Assembly: GCA_965229305.1 (NCBI GenBank)
Contig: CBDDIZ010000041.1
Coordinates: 186,001 to 250,000, forward strand
Direction: 5' to 3'
Source: JALHNI01 sp965229305
GTDB taxonomy: Bacteria > Acidobacteriota > Terriglobia > Bryobacterales > Bryobacteraceae
DNA: 64,000 bases
Under the pieces are notes generated by a model that saw nothing but the letters and a program-made list of their open reading frames with translations, was not told the origin of the DNA and made no database searches. Below are positions 38,198-46,945 of this stretch, piece after piece; positions within the stretch are counted from its first letter, which is position 1; every line of letters starts with the position of its first letter. The translations under genes were made by a program, and so were the position numbers.

Positions 38198-38611
38198 TCA
38201 AAACGGAAACTCGTCCGTCCAACCCACCACCCGAATTTCTGGATCCGCTTCGAAGAGCGCCTCTAACTCCCGCTCCAGTCGCTCCGTCCATTGCCGCGTA
38301 TCGACGGAACGCCACTTCCGCCAACTCCACTGGCGCGGTTGCGAGGGCTCGCACGAGCACGCAAACCGACCCGCTGGCTGCGCATAAACCCCCACCCCCG
38401 AAGTAAATTCCGCCCCTCGCACGTCCACCCACCAGCCCCAATCCTCCGCACTCACCGCCCCCATCTCAAAACCGCGCTCTCTCAGCGCCGCCTGCAGATA
38501 AAGCGCCAGCGCCTCCCCGTACATCCCCTCATTCACCACCTTCTCAGCTTCCCCCGGCAACACCGGAAAGCGCTCGGACTCCATCACCAGAAATCGGCTC
38601 ATTCCTCGCAT
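38198..38611 (-). CDS. hypothetical protein
   Basis: 137 residues, convergent with the CHAD gene (11-bp gap). It has an N-terminal helix-rich half (EKVVNEGMYGEALALYLQAA) and a C-terminal half rich in Trp (WGWWVDVRG, WSWRKW, WTERLERELEALFEADPE). No family was assigned. Met 4 (38602) is an alternative start. Confidence 0.5.
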   Translation of the reverse strand: MRGMSRFLVMESERFPVLPGEAEKVVNEGMYGEALALYLQAALRERGFEMGAVSAEDWGWWVDVRGAEFTSGVGVYAQPAGRFACSCEPSQPRQWSWRKWRSVDTRQWTERLERELEALFEADPEIRVVGWTDEFPF

Positions 38612-38707
38612 CCTATCCCCAAACTTACCCTCGTCTTCCGCGCGCCTCCGGCTCTCATCCGAATGACTAACTACCGGTCACCAACCAAGCCATTAAATCC
38701 CGTCATA

Positions 38708-41080
38708 ATGGAGAGCAAGCTTTACCCTTCGGAGGAACGTTTGCTGACTTACTGCCCGGCGCGCATCTTACTCGCGCTCGCTGTCTTCTGCCTGGCGCCC
38801 TGCCGCTCCCGCGCCGACCATAGCTCCGTCGACCTTGTTCAGCTCAACGGCTGCACCGGCTATGGCAGCGGCTACCAGGTTTCCCCCGGCGAGGTCCTCA
38901 ACCTCAAGCTGGAGCCAGGACGTTGCTTGATCGAAGTCTCGAGCAACTCGGGCCGTGCCCCGCGCCTCTGGAAATTCCAGGCGCCCACCGGCCAGCTCAT
39001 CGCCACTTACGATTCCACCGACGGCAGAAGCATCGCTTCCTTCCCCACCTTCCCTTATGGCTATGGCGTCTATCTCGTCCGCATCGATGACAGCCCCCCG
39101 TTCGCCTTCACCCTCACCTCGCTGAACGCCCCTGCGGAACTCACCGTCTCCGGCCTGGAAATCACTCCGGATGCCCCGGCGGTGGGCGCCTCGGTCACCG
39201 TCTCCGGACGCTTCGGCAATGTCGGCCGCACCGCGAGCGGCCCCTTCTCCTGGACCCTCACCTCCGACGACGCCCCTCTCGCTTCCGGGCGCCTCACCGA
39301 CCTGGCCGCGGGCCAAACGTCCGCCATCCTCACCTGGACCGGCTCGCTCCCTCCCGGCGCCCATCAGATCGCCTTCACTCTCGACCCCGCCGGCGAAGTC
39401 ACCGAAACCTTCGAAGTCGACAACACCCGCACGCAAACCCTCAACGTCGGCTCGGGCGCCGTCGACCTGGTGGCCGAACTCCTCGCCGATCCCTTCCCGG
39501 CTCGCGAGGGCGTGCCCACCCGGTTCACTGGCCGCATTCGCAATCAAGGCACTCACGCCAGCCCTCCCTTCGCTTGGCGTCTCACGCGGAGTAGCGCCGC
39601 GGTCATTTCCGGCCGGCACCCCTCCCTCGCTCCCGGCGCCGTCCTCTCCGAGCCGATCCAATGGACTGGACTGCTGCCCCCGGACGCCGATGACCTTCCC
39701 CTCGGGTTTGTCCTCGAAGCCGACTCGTCTTTCGAAATCGCCGAAAGCTCCGAAGTCAATAACCGAGCCTCCCTCCTCGTTACCGTCCTCCCCCGCACGG
39801 ACCTCGCCGTCACCGCCCTCACCGTCACGCCTTCACTCCCCATCGAATCGGGCACCCTCACCGTCACCGGGGCCATCGTCAATCGCGGTTACGAACCCTT
39901 CGGCCCCTTCTCCTGGACCTTCACCGCCGGCGCCCTGCCGCCGCTCACCGGGCAGGCCGCCTCCCTTGCTCCCGGTGCCGTCCTCCCGGTCACCTGGTCC
40001 GGCCGCTTGCCGGCCGGCCCCCGCGGCGTCACGCTCACCGTCCTCCCCGGCGCCGCGGACTCTTTCGCCAGCAACAACGCCCGCACGGTGACTTTCGATG
40101 TCGCGCCCGCCAATTGCGTCCCCGTCAAGGTCACTTCCGCGCCGCAGGACCTCACCGTCGCCGTCGGCCGCTCCAGCCTGCTGCGCGCCACCCTCACCGG
40201 CACCGCGCCCTATCAGGTCGTCTGGTATCGCGGAGCCGTGGGCGACACCTCCGCGCCCCAGTACGACGAAGGACCAGACTACTTTCCCGCTCCCCTCTAT
40301 GCGCCCGCCACCTATTGGCTGCGCGCCGCCAATGCCTGCGGCACCGCCGACGCCCGCGTCGCCACCTTCGCTCTAGCCCCGCCCGCCTTCACCGCCGCGG
40401 CCGTCGTCAACGCCGCCAGCGGCGCCCCGGGACTCGTCCCCGGCTCCCTCGCCACCCTCTACGGCACCGGCTTCACCACCCAACGCGGCCTTCAACCGGT
40501 CCATCAGACGCCCCTGCCCGTTTCCCTCACCGGCACGCGCCTCGAGATCAACGGCCGCCCCGCGCCTCTGCTGCTGGTGGCCGATGTTCGCGACGGCGCG
40601 CAGCAGCTCAACTTCCAGGTCCCCTGGGAACTGACGGCGAACGCCCCCGCCACCCTCACCGTCTTCCGCGACACCGCCGCCAGCCCGGCCGTCTCGGTTC
40701 CCGTCCGGGCCGCCCAGCCCGGTATCTTCCTCACCGGCCCGCGCGCCGGCGCCATCGTCCACGCTGATTACCGCCTCGTCACTCCCTTGAACCCCGCCCG
40801 CCCCGGCGAAACCCTCCTCGCCTTCGTCACCGGCCTCGGACCCGTCACCGTTCCCCCCGCCACCGGTCTCCCCACCACCGGCGCCACCTCCACCCTCGAC
40901 CCCGTCCGCGTCACCCTCGCCCGGCAAAACGCGCCCGTCTCTTACTCCGGCCTCGCCCCCGGCTTCGTCGGCCTCTACCAGGTCAACTTCGAAGTCCCCT
41001 CCGCCACTCCGCCCGGCGAATGGCCTCTCCTCCTCACCCTGGCCACCGACTCCAACGAGGTCACCCTTGCCATTCAATAG
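38708..41080 (+). CDS. secreted CARDB-repeat protein with acidobacterial C-terminal domain
   Basis: About 790 residues. The start is ATG 38708 or, better supported, TTG 38741, which has GGAGG 5 nt upstream and opens directly into a signal peptide (LTYCPARILLALAVFCLAP). Three CARDB-like modules follow (about 140-230, 235-340, 345-440), each with the pattern N-x-G-x-x-x-x-G-P-F-x-W-x-L-T and L-A-x-G. Next comes an Ig-like domain (about 450-555) with YWLRAANACGTADARVA. The last 220 residues (VVNAASGAPGLVPGSLATLY, TRLEINGRPAPLLLVADVRD, LNFQVPWEL, PGFVGLYQVNFEVPS) are a domain I recognise as frequent at the ends of secreted acidobacterial proteins. Role: surface binding or adhesion, inferred. Confidence 0.8.
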   Translation: MESKLYPSEERLLTYCPARILLALAVFCLAPCRSRADHSSVDLVQLNGCTGYGSGYQVSPGEVLNLKLEPGRCLIEVSSNSGRAPRLWKFQAPTGQLIATYDSTDGRSIASFPTFPYGYGVYLVRIDDSPPFAFTLTSLNAPAELTVSGLEITPDAPAVGASVTVSGRFGNVGRTASGPFSWTLTSDDAPLASGRLTDLAAGQTSAILTWTGSLPPGAHQIAFTLDPAGEVTETFEVDNTRTQTLNVGSGAVDLVAELLADPFPAREGVPTRFTGRIRNQGTHASPPFAWRLTRSSAAVISGRHPSLAPGAVLSEPIQWTGLLPPDADDLPLGFVLEADSSFEIAESSEVNNRASLLVTVLPRTDLAVTALTVTPSLPIESGTLTVTGAIVNRGYEPFGPFSWTFTAGALPPLTGQAASLAPGAVLPVTWSGRLPAGPRGVTLTVLPGAADSFASNNARTVTFDVAPANCVPVKVTSAPQDLTVAVGRSSLLRATLTGTAPYQVVWYRGAVGDTSAPQYDEGPDYFPAPLYAPATYWLRAANACGTADARVATFALAPPAFTAAAVVNAASGAPGLVPGSLATLYGTGFTTQRGLQPVHQTPLPVSLTGTRLEINGRPAPLLLVADVRDGAQQLNFQVPWELTANAPATLTVFRDTAASPAVSVPVRAAQPGIFLTGPRAGAIVHADYRLVTPLNPARPGETLLAFVTGLGPVTVPPATGLPTTGATSTLDPVRVTLARQNAPVSYSGLAPGFVGLYQVNFEVPSATPPGEWPLLLTLATDSNEVTLAIQ

Positions 41081-41385
41081 CCACCCCTTCGCCGCCGCTC
41101 CCAGCCCGGTGAGCGGCTGAACCCCGCCGACTTTCTTCCCGGTCTGAAACGGAACGTGTGACCGCCGTTCAAGCGCTTACTTGAAGGCCGGCGACGGAAT
41201 CAACAGTGACTCGGCGGACGTCTTGCCTTTGACCCGATCTGGCCACGCGTGGCCCGGGCGGACCGTCCTTACCCTGCGCCATATCGCTCAACTCTTGCGC
41301 GATATCACCCGGCGGACCAGGCGTCGGCAGCCGTTCGTCCGGCCTCGATACCTGTGTTTGCCCACGAAGCGGGCTTCCGGCCACT
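41081..41385. other. intergenic region, no gene seen
   Basis: About 300 bp upstream of the sigma-54-like site. Only short unconvincing frames occur. It probably holds a terminator for the preceding gene and enhancer sites for the next one, but none could be pinpointed. Confidence 0.3.
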
Positions 41386-41401
41386 TGGCACGCCACGTGC
41401 A
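41386..41401 (+). promoter_or_regulatory. sigma-54-like (-24/-12) promoter
   Basis: TGGCACGCCACGTGCA matches the RpoN consensus except for G instead of the first T of the -12 box. The GG and GC dinucleotides are 12 nt apart. The predicted start is near 41412, about 4 nt before the ATG at 41416. Confidence 0.5.
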
Positions 41402-41415
41402 CTCTCTCCAGCACC

Positions 41416-42579
41416 ATGAAAGCGCATCAGAACGAGCCCCCGCCCCCCGTCACGCTGGAGCAACTCTCGAGCGAAACCCTGAAGCAAGTCTGCTCGATGG
41501 TGGGTCCGGTGATCAGTCTCCTGATCCCGGCGCGGCATCCGGGCGACCCGCAAACCGACCACCCCGCCGCTTTCGAACGTCTCGCCAAGCAGGCCGAGGC
41601 CCAACTCCAGGAGCATCGGTATCTGGGGGACGCGTCCCACCTGCTCGGACCCTTGCGCGAACTGGCGAAGCAGGAAGACGGCCGGGGCAGCGCGGCGCGA
41701 GCGATCTATCTCCATCGCGCGGGCCTGCGCCAGTTCCATCTCGCGGCGCCCTTCGCCCCCACCGTCGTCGCGGGAACGTTCCCCCTGGTCACGCCCGTCC
41801 TCGCGGAATTAGCGCTCGCCGCCGAGTACTTCGTGCTCGCGCTCGCCAAGGGGCGTTTGCGCCTAGGCCGTTGCGCGCACGGTAACTGCACCGAGGTGGA
41901 ACTGCCGCCCGGCATCCCGGTGAGCTTTGAGGAAACCCTGGCCTCCTCACGCCCGGACCACGATCTGCAGAACCATGCCACCGCCAGTGCCGGCCATACC
42001 GGCAGCGTTCGCTTCGGCACCAGCACCCAGCGGGAGTCCGTCGACGCGCGCTTCCACCAGTTCCTGCGCCAGGTCGATACGGAGTTGAGCCATCTGCGGC
42101 ATGGTGCCCCGCTGGTCGTCGTGGGGATCGAGCGTGAACTCGCCGCCTATCGCCAGGCTGCCTCGTCCGCGTCGGTGCTGTTCGCCCGGCACACCAGTCC
42201 GGAACATTTGTCCTGGTCGGAACTCAACGCCGCCAGCCAGGCCGCCCTGCTCGAGGACTGGAACTTACAAGGCGAGCAAGCCGCCGCCGAGTTTGCGAAC
42301 TACTCCGACGGCGCGCGCGTCCTCACCGGGCTGCGCGAGGTCCTCGCCGCCGCCAAGGAAGGCCGCATCCATCAGTTGCTCCTCGAGCGAACCGCCCGGC
42401 AGGAAGGGCTTCTGGGCCCGCTGTTTCCCCTGGGCGATGACCTCCTCGAAGGCGATCACGACCTGGTTAACGCCGCCGTCGTCTCCGCCCTCCGCACTCG
42501 CGCCCAGGTTCACGTCGTCGACGACGGCCGCCTCGGCCCGGAGCGCATCGGTGCGATCCTCCGCTACGCCACCACTTAG
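41416..42579 (+). CDS. bacterial archaeo-eukaryotic release-factor-like protein (baeRF)
   Basis: 387 residues with the layout of bacterial eRF1/Pelota-like proteins (baeRF family). The N-terminal domain has LKQVCSMVGPVISLLIPARH, the central part has the characteristic LALAKGRLRLGRC with GIPVSFEETL, then an RNase-H-like middle domain (LVVVGIERELAAYRQAAS), and the C-terminal domain ends AQVHVVDDGRLGPERIGAIL. baeRF proteins are inferred to act on stalled or hibernating ribosomes. The context fits: a ribosome hibernation factor and a DksA-type protein lie downstream. No GGQ tripeptide is present. Confidence 0.75.
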   Translation: MKAHQNEPPPPVTLEQLSSETLKQVCSMVGPVISLLIPARHPGDPQTDHPAAFERLAKQAEAQLQEHRYLGDASHLLGPLRELAKQEDGRGSAARAIYLHRAGLRQFHLAAPFAPTVVAGTFPLVTPVLAELALAAEYFVLALAKGRLRLGRCAHGNCTEVELPPGIPVSFEETLASSRPDHDLQNHATASAGHTGSVRFGTSTQRESVDARFHQFLRQVDTELSHLRHGAPLVVVGIERELAAYRQAASSASVLFARHTSPEHLSWSELNAASQAALLEDWNLQGEQAAAEFANYSDGARVLTGLREVLAAAKEGRIHQLLLERTARQEGLLGPLFPLGDDLLEGDHDLVNAAVVSALRTRAQVHVVDDGRLGPERIGAILRYATT

Positions 42580-42586
42580 CCGGCAA

Positions 42587-42715
42587 AGCCATCCAGCCCG
42601 CGCCGGTAGGCGCGGGCTACCTACGACCGCCCCCTCGCGATCACCCGGCTGTCGCCTCCCCGCGCCCGCGCGCCCAAAACCCCGCCAGCGGAGCCATCCA
42701 GCCCGCGCCGGTAGG
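42587..42715. repeat. pair of 24-nt direct repeats, first copy forming a perfect hairpin
   Basis: The same 24 nt occur at 42587-42610 and 42692-42715, beginning AGCCATCCAGCCCGCG. In the first copy AGCCCGCGCC (42595-42604) pairs perfectly with GGCGCGGGCT (42609-42618); in the second copy the right arm has decayed. The hairpin follows the baeRF stop by 15 nt and may stop transcription, though without a T-tract. It could be a small dispersed REP-like element. Confidence 0.6.
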
Positions 42716-42836
42716 TGCAGGGTCCAAGCGGCACGTCCATCAGACCCCGTTCGTTCTGCCGCGCCAACCTCCTGCAATTGGGAAAGCGGAGAAATGCGAA
42801 CCGATGCATCTGAAAAAGCGATGTATCGTCGGATCT

Positions 42837-43757
42837 ATGGAATGGCTCAACTATCACCATCTCTACTATTTCTGGAATGTCGCGAAAGAGGGCAGCATTG
42901 CGCAAGCCTGTCAGAAACTGCGCCTTGCGCAGCCCACCATCAGCGGTCAACTGCGACAGTTGGAAGAGTCACTCGGCGAGAAGCTATTTGCGAAGTCCGG
43001 TCGAAAGCTCGTTCTGACGGAGATTGGGCAGGTCGTCTATCGATATGCGGAAGAAATCTTCTCGGTCGGGCGAGAGTTGCAAGACGTTCTTCATGGCCGG
43101 CCACGTGGGCGCCCCACTCGTTTTCTCGTCGGTATCTCGGATGTGATGCCGAAGTGGATTGCGTTTCGGATTCTGGAGCCGGTTCTCCGCATGCCAGAGA
43201 AGGTGCACTTGGTGTGCCTTGAGAACAATACGGAAGAACTGTTGGTCAAGCTCACGTCGCATCAACTGGATATCGTCCTCACCGATGCGCCCATCACTGT
43301 ACCGTCTCGAGGCCGCGTCTTCAACCACGAGTTGGGTAGTTGCGGCATTTCCTTTTGTGGCACGCCAGACCTCCTGGTCCGCTATCGCAAGAACTTCCCT
43401 CACTCGCTCGACAACGCTCCCTTCCTCCTGCCCCTCGACGGGTCGGCGATGCGGCGCTCACTCGATCAGTGGTTTGACCGCCACCGCATACGCCCGGCCA
43501 TCGTGGGGGAGTTTCAAGACAGCGCCCTGCTGAAAGTATTCGGGCAGGCTGGTGCCGGGATCTTCGCCGTTCCCTCCGCCGTCGAAAAGGACGTTCGCGA
43601 TCGCTACGGCTGCGCCGCCATCGCCCGGTCCGCCGACATCACCGAGCGGTTCTACGCCATCTCCGTCGAGCGCCGCTTGCGACACCCCGCCGTCCTCGCC
43701 ATCTCCGAGGCGGCCGGCAAATTCTTGCTCGGCACCGCCCGGCCAAAACCATCGTAA
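42837..43757 (+). CDS. LysR-type regulator, NhaR-like
   Basis: 307 residues from ATG 42837, the conserved start (MEWLNYHHLYYFWNVAKEGS) of NhaR-type proteins. The winged HTH follows (ACQKLRLAQPTISGQLRQLE, LGEKLFAKSGRKLVLTEIGQ). The effector domain (about 95-300) has FLVGISDVMPKWIAFRILEP and HQLDIVLTDAPI. NhaR-type proteins control Na+/H+ antiporter or biofilm/stress genes; the target here is unknown and no antiporter is seen. It is followed after 77 nt by the hibernation-factor gene. Confidence 0.87.
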   Translation: MEWLNYHHLYYFWNVAKEGSIAQACQKLRLAQPTISGQLRQLEESLGEKLFAKSGRKLVLTEIGQVVYRYAEEIFSVGRELQDVLHGRPRGRPTRFLVGISDVMPKWIAFRILEPVLRMPEKVHLVCLENNTEELLVKLTSHQLDIVLTDAPITVPSRGRVFNHELGSCGISFCGTPDLLVRYRKNFPHSLDNAPFLLPLDGSAMRRSLDQWFDRHRIRPAIVGEFQDSALLKVFGQAGAGIFAVPSAVEKDVRDRYGCAAIARSADITERFYAISVERRLRHPAVLAISEAAGKFLLGTARPKPS

Positions 43758-43834
43758 TTCCCGATGGATTGCTTCGAAACTATCTGTTTGTCGAATTCTC
43801 ACGATCGCTGTATGTTCGGATTGTGAGCTTGGCC

Positions 43835-44179
43835 ATGCACCTTCACCGCCAGCAACACCAACTGGTCTTGACCCCCGATCTGGAGGAGTACGCGCGGCGC
43901 AAACTGCACTTTTCCCTGGGTCGTTTCCGCAATCGAGCTCGCTCCGCCACGGTCCAGCTCGGTGACCTGGACGGCCCTAACGGCGGTATTGACACCGAAT
44001 GTCGCCTCGAAGTGCAGACCTCCTGGAACACGGAGATCAGGCTCGAAGAACGCGGCGGCAACCAGTTCGAGGTTGTCGCGCGCGCCGCTGAGCGAGCCGG
44101 CCGCGCCGTCAGCCGGCCAACTGGGTTGCCATACGCCAAAAGAGTTGCGCGCGGCCCAAGCTGTTCCCTCGGGAGCTGA
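43835..44179 (+). CDS. ribosome hibernation promoting factor (HPF/YfiA-like, short form)
   Basis: 114 residues from the ATG at 43835. The frame is open from 43769, but the conserved sequence begins HLHRQQHQLVLTPDLEEYAR. The S30AE fold is seen in RKLHFSLGRFRNRARSATVQ, VQLGDLDGPNGGIDTECRLE and the closing helix FEVVARAAERAGRAVSR. It is slightly divergent from typical HPF, and the C-terminus (GLPYAKRVARGP) is unusual. The family binds the 30S decoding region and silences ribosomes under stress. Confidence 0.72.
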   Translation: MHLHRQQHQLVLTPDLEEYARRKLHFSLGRFRNRARSATVQLGDLDGPNGGIDTECRLEVQTSWNTEIRLEERGGNQFEVVARAAERAGRAVSRPTGLPYAKRVARGPSCSLGS

Positions 44180-44190
44180 AAGGAAACCCC

Positions 44191-44562
44191 ATGGACGCCA
44201 ACCAAACACGCTTCGAGCGCCACTTGCAACAGAAGATGCAAGACGTTCTTTGCTCGCTCAAGCATCACGGGGGCCGCATCGCGGTCGAGACATCGGCGGA
44301 CGAATTCGAACAAGTCACGCTGATGGACGAACGAGAACTGGCCACCCTCGCCATTGACCGGGACACGCGACTCCTTCGCGAGATCCGTGCCGCTCAATTG
44401 CGGCTGAGGGAAAGAACCTTCGGTATCTGCCAGGATTGCGAGCGGCAGATTCCGGACCGGCGCCTGGAGGCTCTTCCCTGGGCCCGTCGCTGCGTCCGCT
44501 GCCAGGAGAAAGAAGATCTCAGGAGTGGCGACTCCCCTCCCCGCGTGTCCTTCGCCGCCTGA
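44191..44562 (+). CDS. DksA/TraR-type zinc finger protein
   Basis: 123 residues. The N-terminal coiled-coil-like helices (about 1-75) contain MDERELATLAIDRDTRLLRE. The C-terminal four-Cys zinc finger is GICQDCERQIPDRRLEALPW followed by RRCVRCQEKED, as in DksA/TraR (PF01258). These proteins enter the RNA polymerase secondary channel and alter initiation, usually with ppGpp. It has a good AAAGGAAA-type site and starts 11 nt after the hibernation-factor gene, so both are probably co-expressed. Confidence 0.88.
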   Translation: MDANQTRFERHLQQKMQDVLCSLKHHGGRIAVETSADEFEQVTLMDERELATLAIDRDTRLLREIRAAQLRLRERTFGICQDCERQIPDRRLEALPWARRCVRCQEKEDLRSGDSPPRVSFAA

Positions 44563-44602
44563 CGGGACACCGCTAGAACACTTGAACCTTAAGGAGACCC
44601 AT

Positions 44603-45049
44603 ATGAAAATGATCAACCTGTTGACCTTCGCTGTTGGGCTCACCGCCATGAACGCGGTCGCCAACGACCACTTAGGAGCCATTCGGGACCACGCCAGCGC
44701 CCTGCATCGCGAATTTCGCGGCATCGAACAACTGGCGAAAAAGAAGAGCACCCCCTTGGCGGACCTGCAGACGCGTGTGAACGGGACCGCGGAGCGCGTG
44801 GCGCAACTCAAAAAGGCCGTGACGGATTTCGAATCGGCTAGCCCTCATTTGGCCTCGCATCCGGAATGGAAGCGTGCGAAGGAACTCGTCGGCCTGATCG
44901 ACGTCTATCATTCGCTGAAAGCCCAGCTCATCGCCGGCGGCAGCGTGAAAGATCGCGGGCTGTTCAAGGCTCATGCCGGAGGCTTGGCCAAGCGCTCCTC
45001 TGTACTCCTTGAGACCACGGATCGCCTGGTGCGGAACTCCGGCGTCTGA
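44603..45049 (+). CDS. small exported helical protein
   Basis: 148 residues from ATG 44603, preceded by AAGGAG at 44591-44596. A signal peptide (MKMINLLTFAVGLTAMNAVA) precedes a wholly helical mature part (HASALHREFRGIEQLAKKKS, ERVAQLKKAVTDFESASPHL). It resembles periplasmic four-helix proteins of acidobacteria in general shape and is probably related to the next gene. The function is unknown. Confidence 0.65.
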   Translation: MKMINLLTFAVGLTAMNAVANDHLGAIRDHASALHREFRGIEQLAKKKSTPLADLQTRVNGTAERVAQLKKAVTDFESASPHLASHPEWKRAKELVGLIDVYHSLKAQLIAGGSVKDRGLFKAHAGGLAKRSSVLLETTDRLVRNSGV

Positions 45050-45148
45050 TTTCCTTCCCTGCAGCATCCCGCGGCGGGCGGTGAGCGACCTCACCCGCCC
45101 GCGCGCACCTGCCGCGAAATACCCATCAATCCCCGAAAGAGAAACGTC

Positions 45149-45709
45149 ATGATCCTGCCAACCTTGAGTCGAAGTGTGCCTGTTGCGATCGCCCTCGCTT
45201 CCTTGTTGTTCACCCTCCCCGCTCGTGGCCAGACACCGGCGCAAATTAACTTAGAGAGAGAAGGTCTGGAGTTGCTGCGTCAACTGGCGGAGGTCGGCGA
45301 AGAAGTCGAATATCACGCCGCCCACCTGAACTCCTATACCCGCAACGTAAGGATTACCCGGTGGACCCATGCCCACCATCTGAACCAGATTCGCGAACTC
45401 GTGAATGTCGGCTTGCGCCCGGCCCTCACGCGCCTCGAACAAATTCAGCCCCAGCTTCCCGAGTGGAAAAAACGAGCGGTCGATAACTTACTGGCCGCCG
45501 CCCGAGATCTTTCTGCGGACATGGAGTTGGCCATCCTCAACTCCAACTCGGTCACCGCTCTGCCACCGGCGCTGAATGCAACTTACAAGGCCGCCATCAG
45601 CCGGATCGAACAACACGCCGCGGTCCTCATTAAGACCTCGAGTGCCGCCATTGCCTTCGCTGCCGCCCATCTCAAGGCCGCCGAAGCCGGCCTTGCCGTC
45701 CGCCCCTAG
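45149..45709 (+). CDS. exported helical protein, possibly related to the preceding gene product
   Basis: 186 residues. A signal peptide ends near PARGQ. The mature part is helical (EEVEYHAAHLNSYTRNVRIT, HAHHLNQIRELVNVGLRPAL, LAAARDLSADMELAILNSNS, AAIAFAAAHLKAAEAGLAV) and His/Ala-rich. It shares with the preceding product the size class, export signal and helix pattern. It probably acts in the envelope; no known family was assigned. Confidence 0.65.
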   Translation: MILPTLSRSVPVAIALASLLFTLPARGQTPAQINLEREGLELLRQLAEVGEEVEYHAAHLNSYTRNVRITRWTHAHHLNQIRELVNVGLRPALTRLEQIQPQLPEWKKRAVDNLLAAARDLSADMELAILNSNSVTALPPALNATYKAAISRIEQHAAVLIKTSSAAIAFAAAHLKAAEAGLAVRP

Positions 45710-46484
45710 ATAACGGAAGGAGAAAATCTGAACTCCCGCGGTCACCCTCCCGCTTGCGTTGCTCGTGATGCCTGCGATGGCCGGCACCACAGCCTGTCGC
45801 CCATCGCCGGCGACGCAACCGTGAGCGTAAACCCAAGTTCAACGACTCCAGATCTTCGCTGCTGGGAAAGTAGGCGCCGAAGCACGCCGATCACCGTGCC
45901 GTGCTTCGGATACGGCGTGCCTTCCGCCCGAGTCTTGGGACTGCGAAACACCCCCGGCCCCGACCGCAGCCGCGCCGATGCGTGCCTGGTGCGCATGACC
46001 GCCTTCCTCCGTCCGTCCATCCTTCCGCCGTCGCCTTCGGTACCACATCATCTGTGCGATTCCCGTTGTGGCTGCTCATGTCGCAGGGCTTGCTTCAGTT
46101 GGGAAGCTGGCTTCAGCCTGGCGACCTTCGAGCCCTGTCCCGTCGAGCCCTGTCCCGGCTTGTCAGATTCGTGCCGACTTTTGTGATTGTCTCTGCCGCC
46201 ACTTACCTGCTGGCTCTGCCAGCAGGCCGGCCGCACCGCTTCACCGGACCCGCCGCGCCCAGCGAATAGGTGGCACTGCGAGCTCCGGTCCGGGTGCCCG
46301 GTTAGTGGAATTTACCGACCTGCTCCCCATCCATCCTCCGCCAGTAGGCTCGTGGGCGTGTCACCGCTGCTCGCCATACCCGATATCCGGTCAGCACCGC
46401 CCGCCGTCGTTTTTCATACTGCACCATCGAGACGGAAGTAATCGTTCGCCGTTCCCCGGTACTGGCGCGAACCAATCCCAGGAC
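45710..46484. other. long stretch without a supported gene; possible remnant of an exported protein gene at its start
   Basis: A ribosome-binding-like GGAAGGAG (45716-45723) is followed not by a start codon but by TGA. Immediately after it (45732-45824) a 30-codon frame reads like a signal peptide (TPAVTLPLALLVMPAMAG). This suggests a third envelope-protein gene whose start has been lost. The rest is GC-rich with mutually overlapping short frames on both strands and no recognisable protein. Confidence 0.3.
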
Positions 46485-46843
46485 ATGTTCCCCCTTCCCC
46501 CAGAACTGAAGTCACGCGACGGCGTCCGGCTGTCCCTCTGCGCCGTGCTGATGGCCTGGGTGCTTCCCGCGTCGATGCACCGTTCTCAGGCGTTCTCCCG
46601 ATCCTTCTTCCTCCTTTTTTCGGTTTGAGCGCCATCTTTCTGCTCGTGGTCATCGCGTTTCTTCAACGAATTGAAAAACGGAGTCGCCAGCGCCTGACTG
46701 ACTCACTGCCAAAGCCCGAACTCCCCCTCGAGGTGGCGAAACACCCGGAAAGAGGAGTGCCGAGCCATCGAGTGACGCCGACCAAGTCACCCCGCAGAAA
46801 TTCGCCAAGGCCAGCCGGCGCGCTGTTCAGTTTATACTCTTGA
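46485..46843 (+). pseudogene. possible small membrane protein broken in a T run
   Basis: The frame from ATG 46485 (MFPLPPELKSRDGVRLSLC) runs to a stop at 46628. The next frame continues FGLSAIFLLVVIAFLQRIEK to 46843. The shift lies in a run of six T (about 46614-46619). One extra T would join them into a protein of about 120 residues with two hydrophobic segments and a basic C-terminal tail. The family is unknown; this is a candidate only. Confidence 0.35.
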
Positions 46844-46945
46844 AGTCGTGAATCTTGACGGGACCGTGCGTCAGTGGAATAACCACAACCTACATCAAAA
46901 GCGTTTTGGCGACTCACTGGGGGGGCTTCGGCCGCGGCGGCAGCC

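Noticed and set aside
46068..46484. Open frame upstream of the putative broken membrane protein
   Set aside because: Pro/Ser/Arg/Cys-rich with no domain or start signal; it overlaps equally long frames in other phases.
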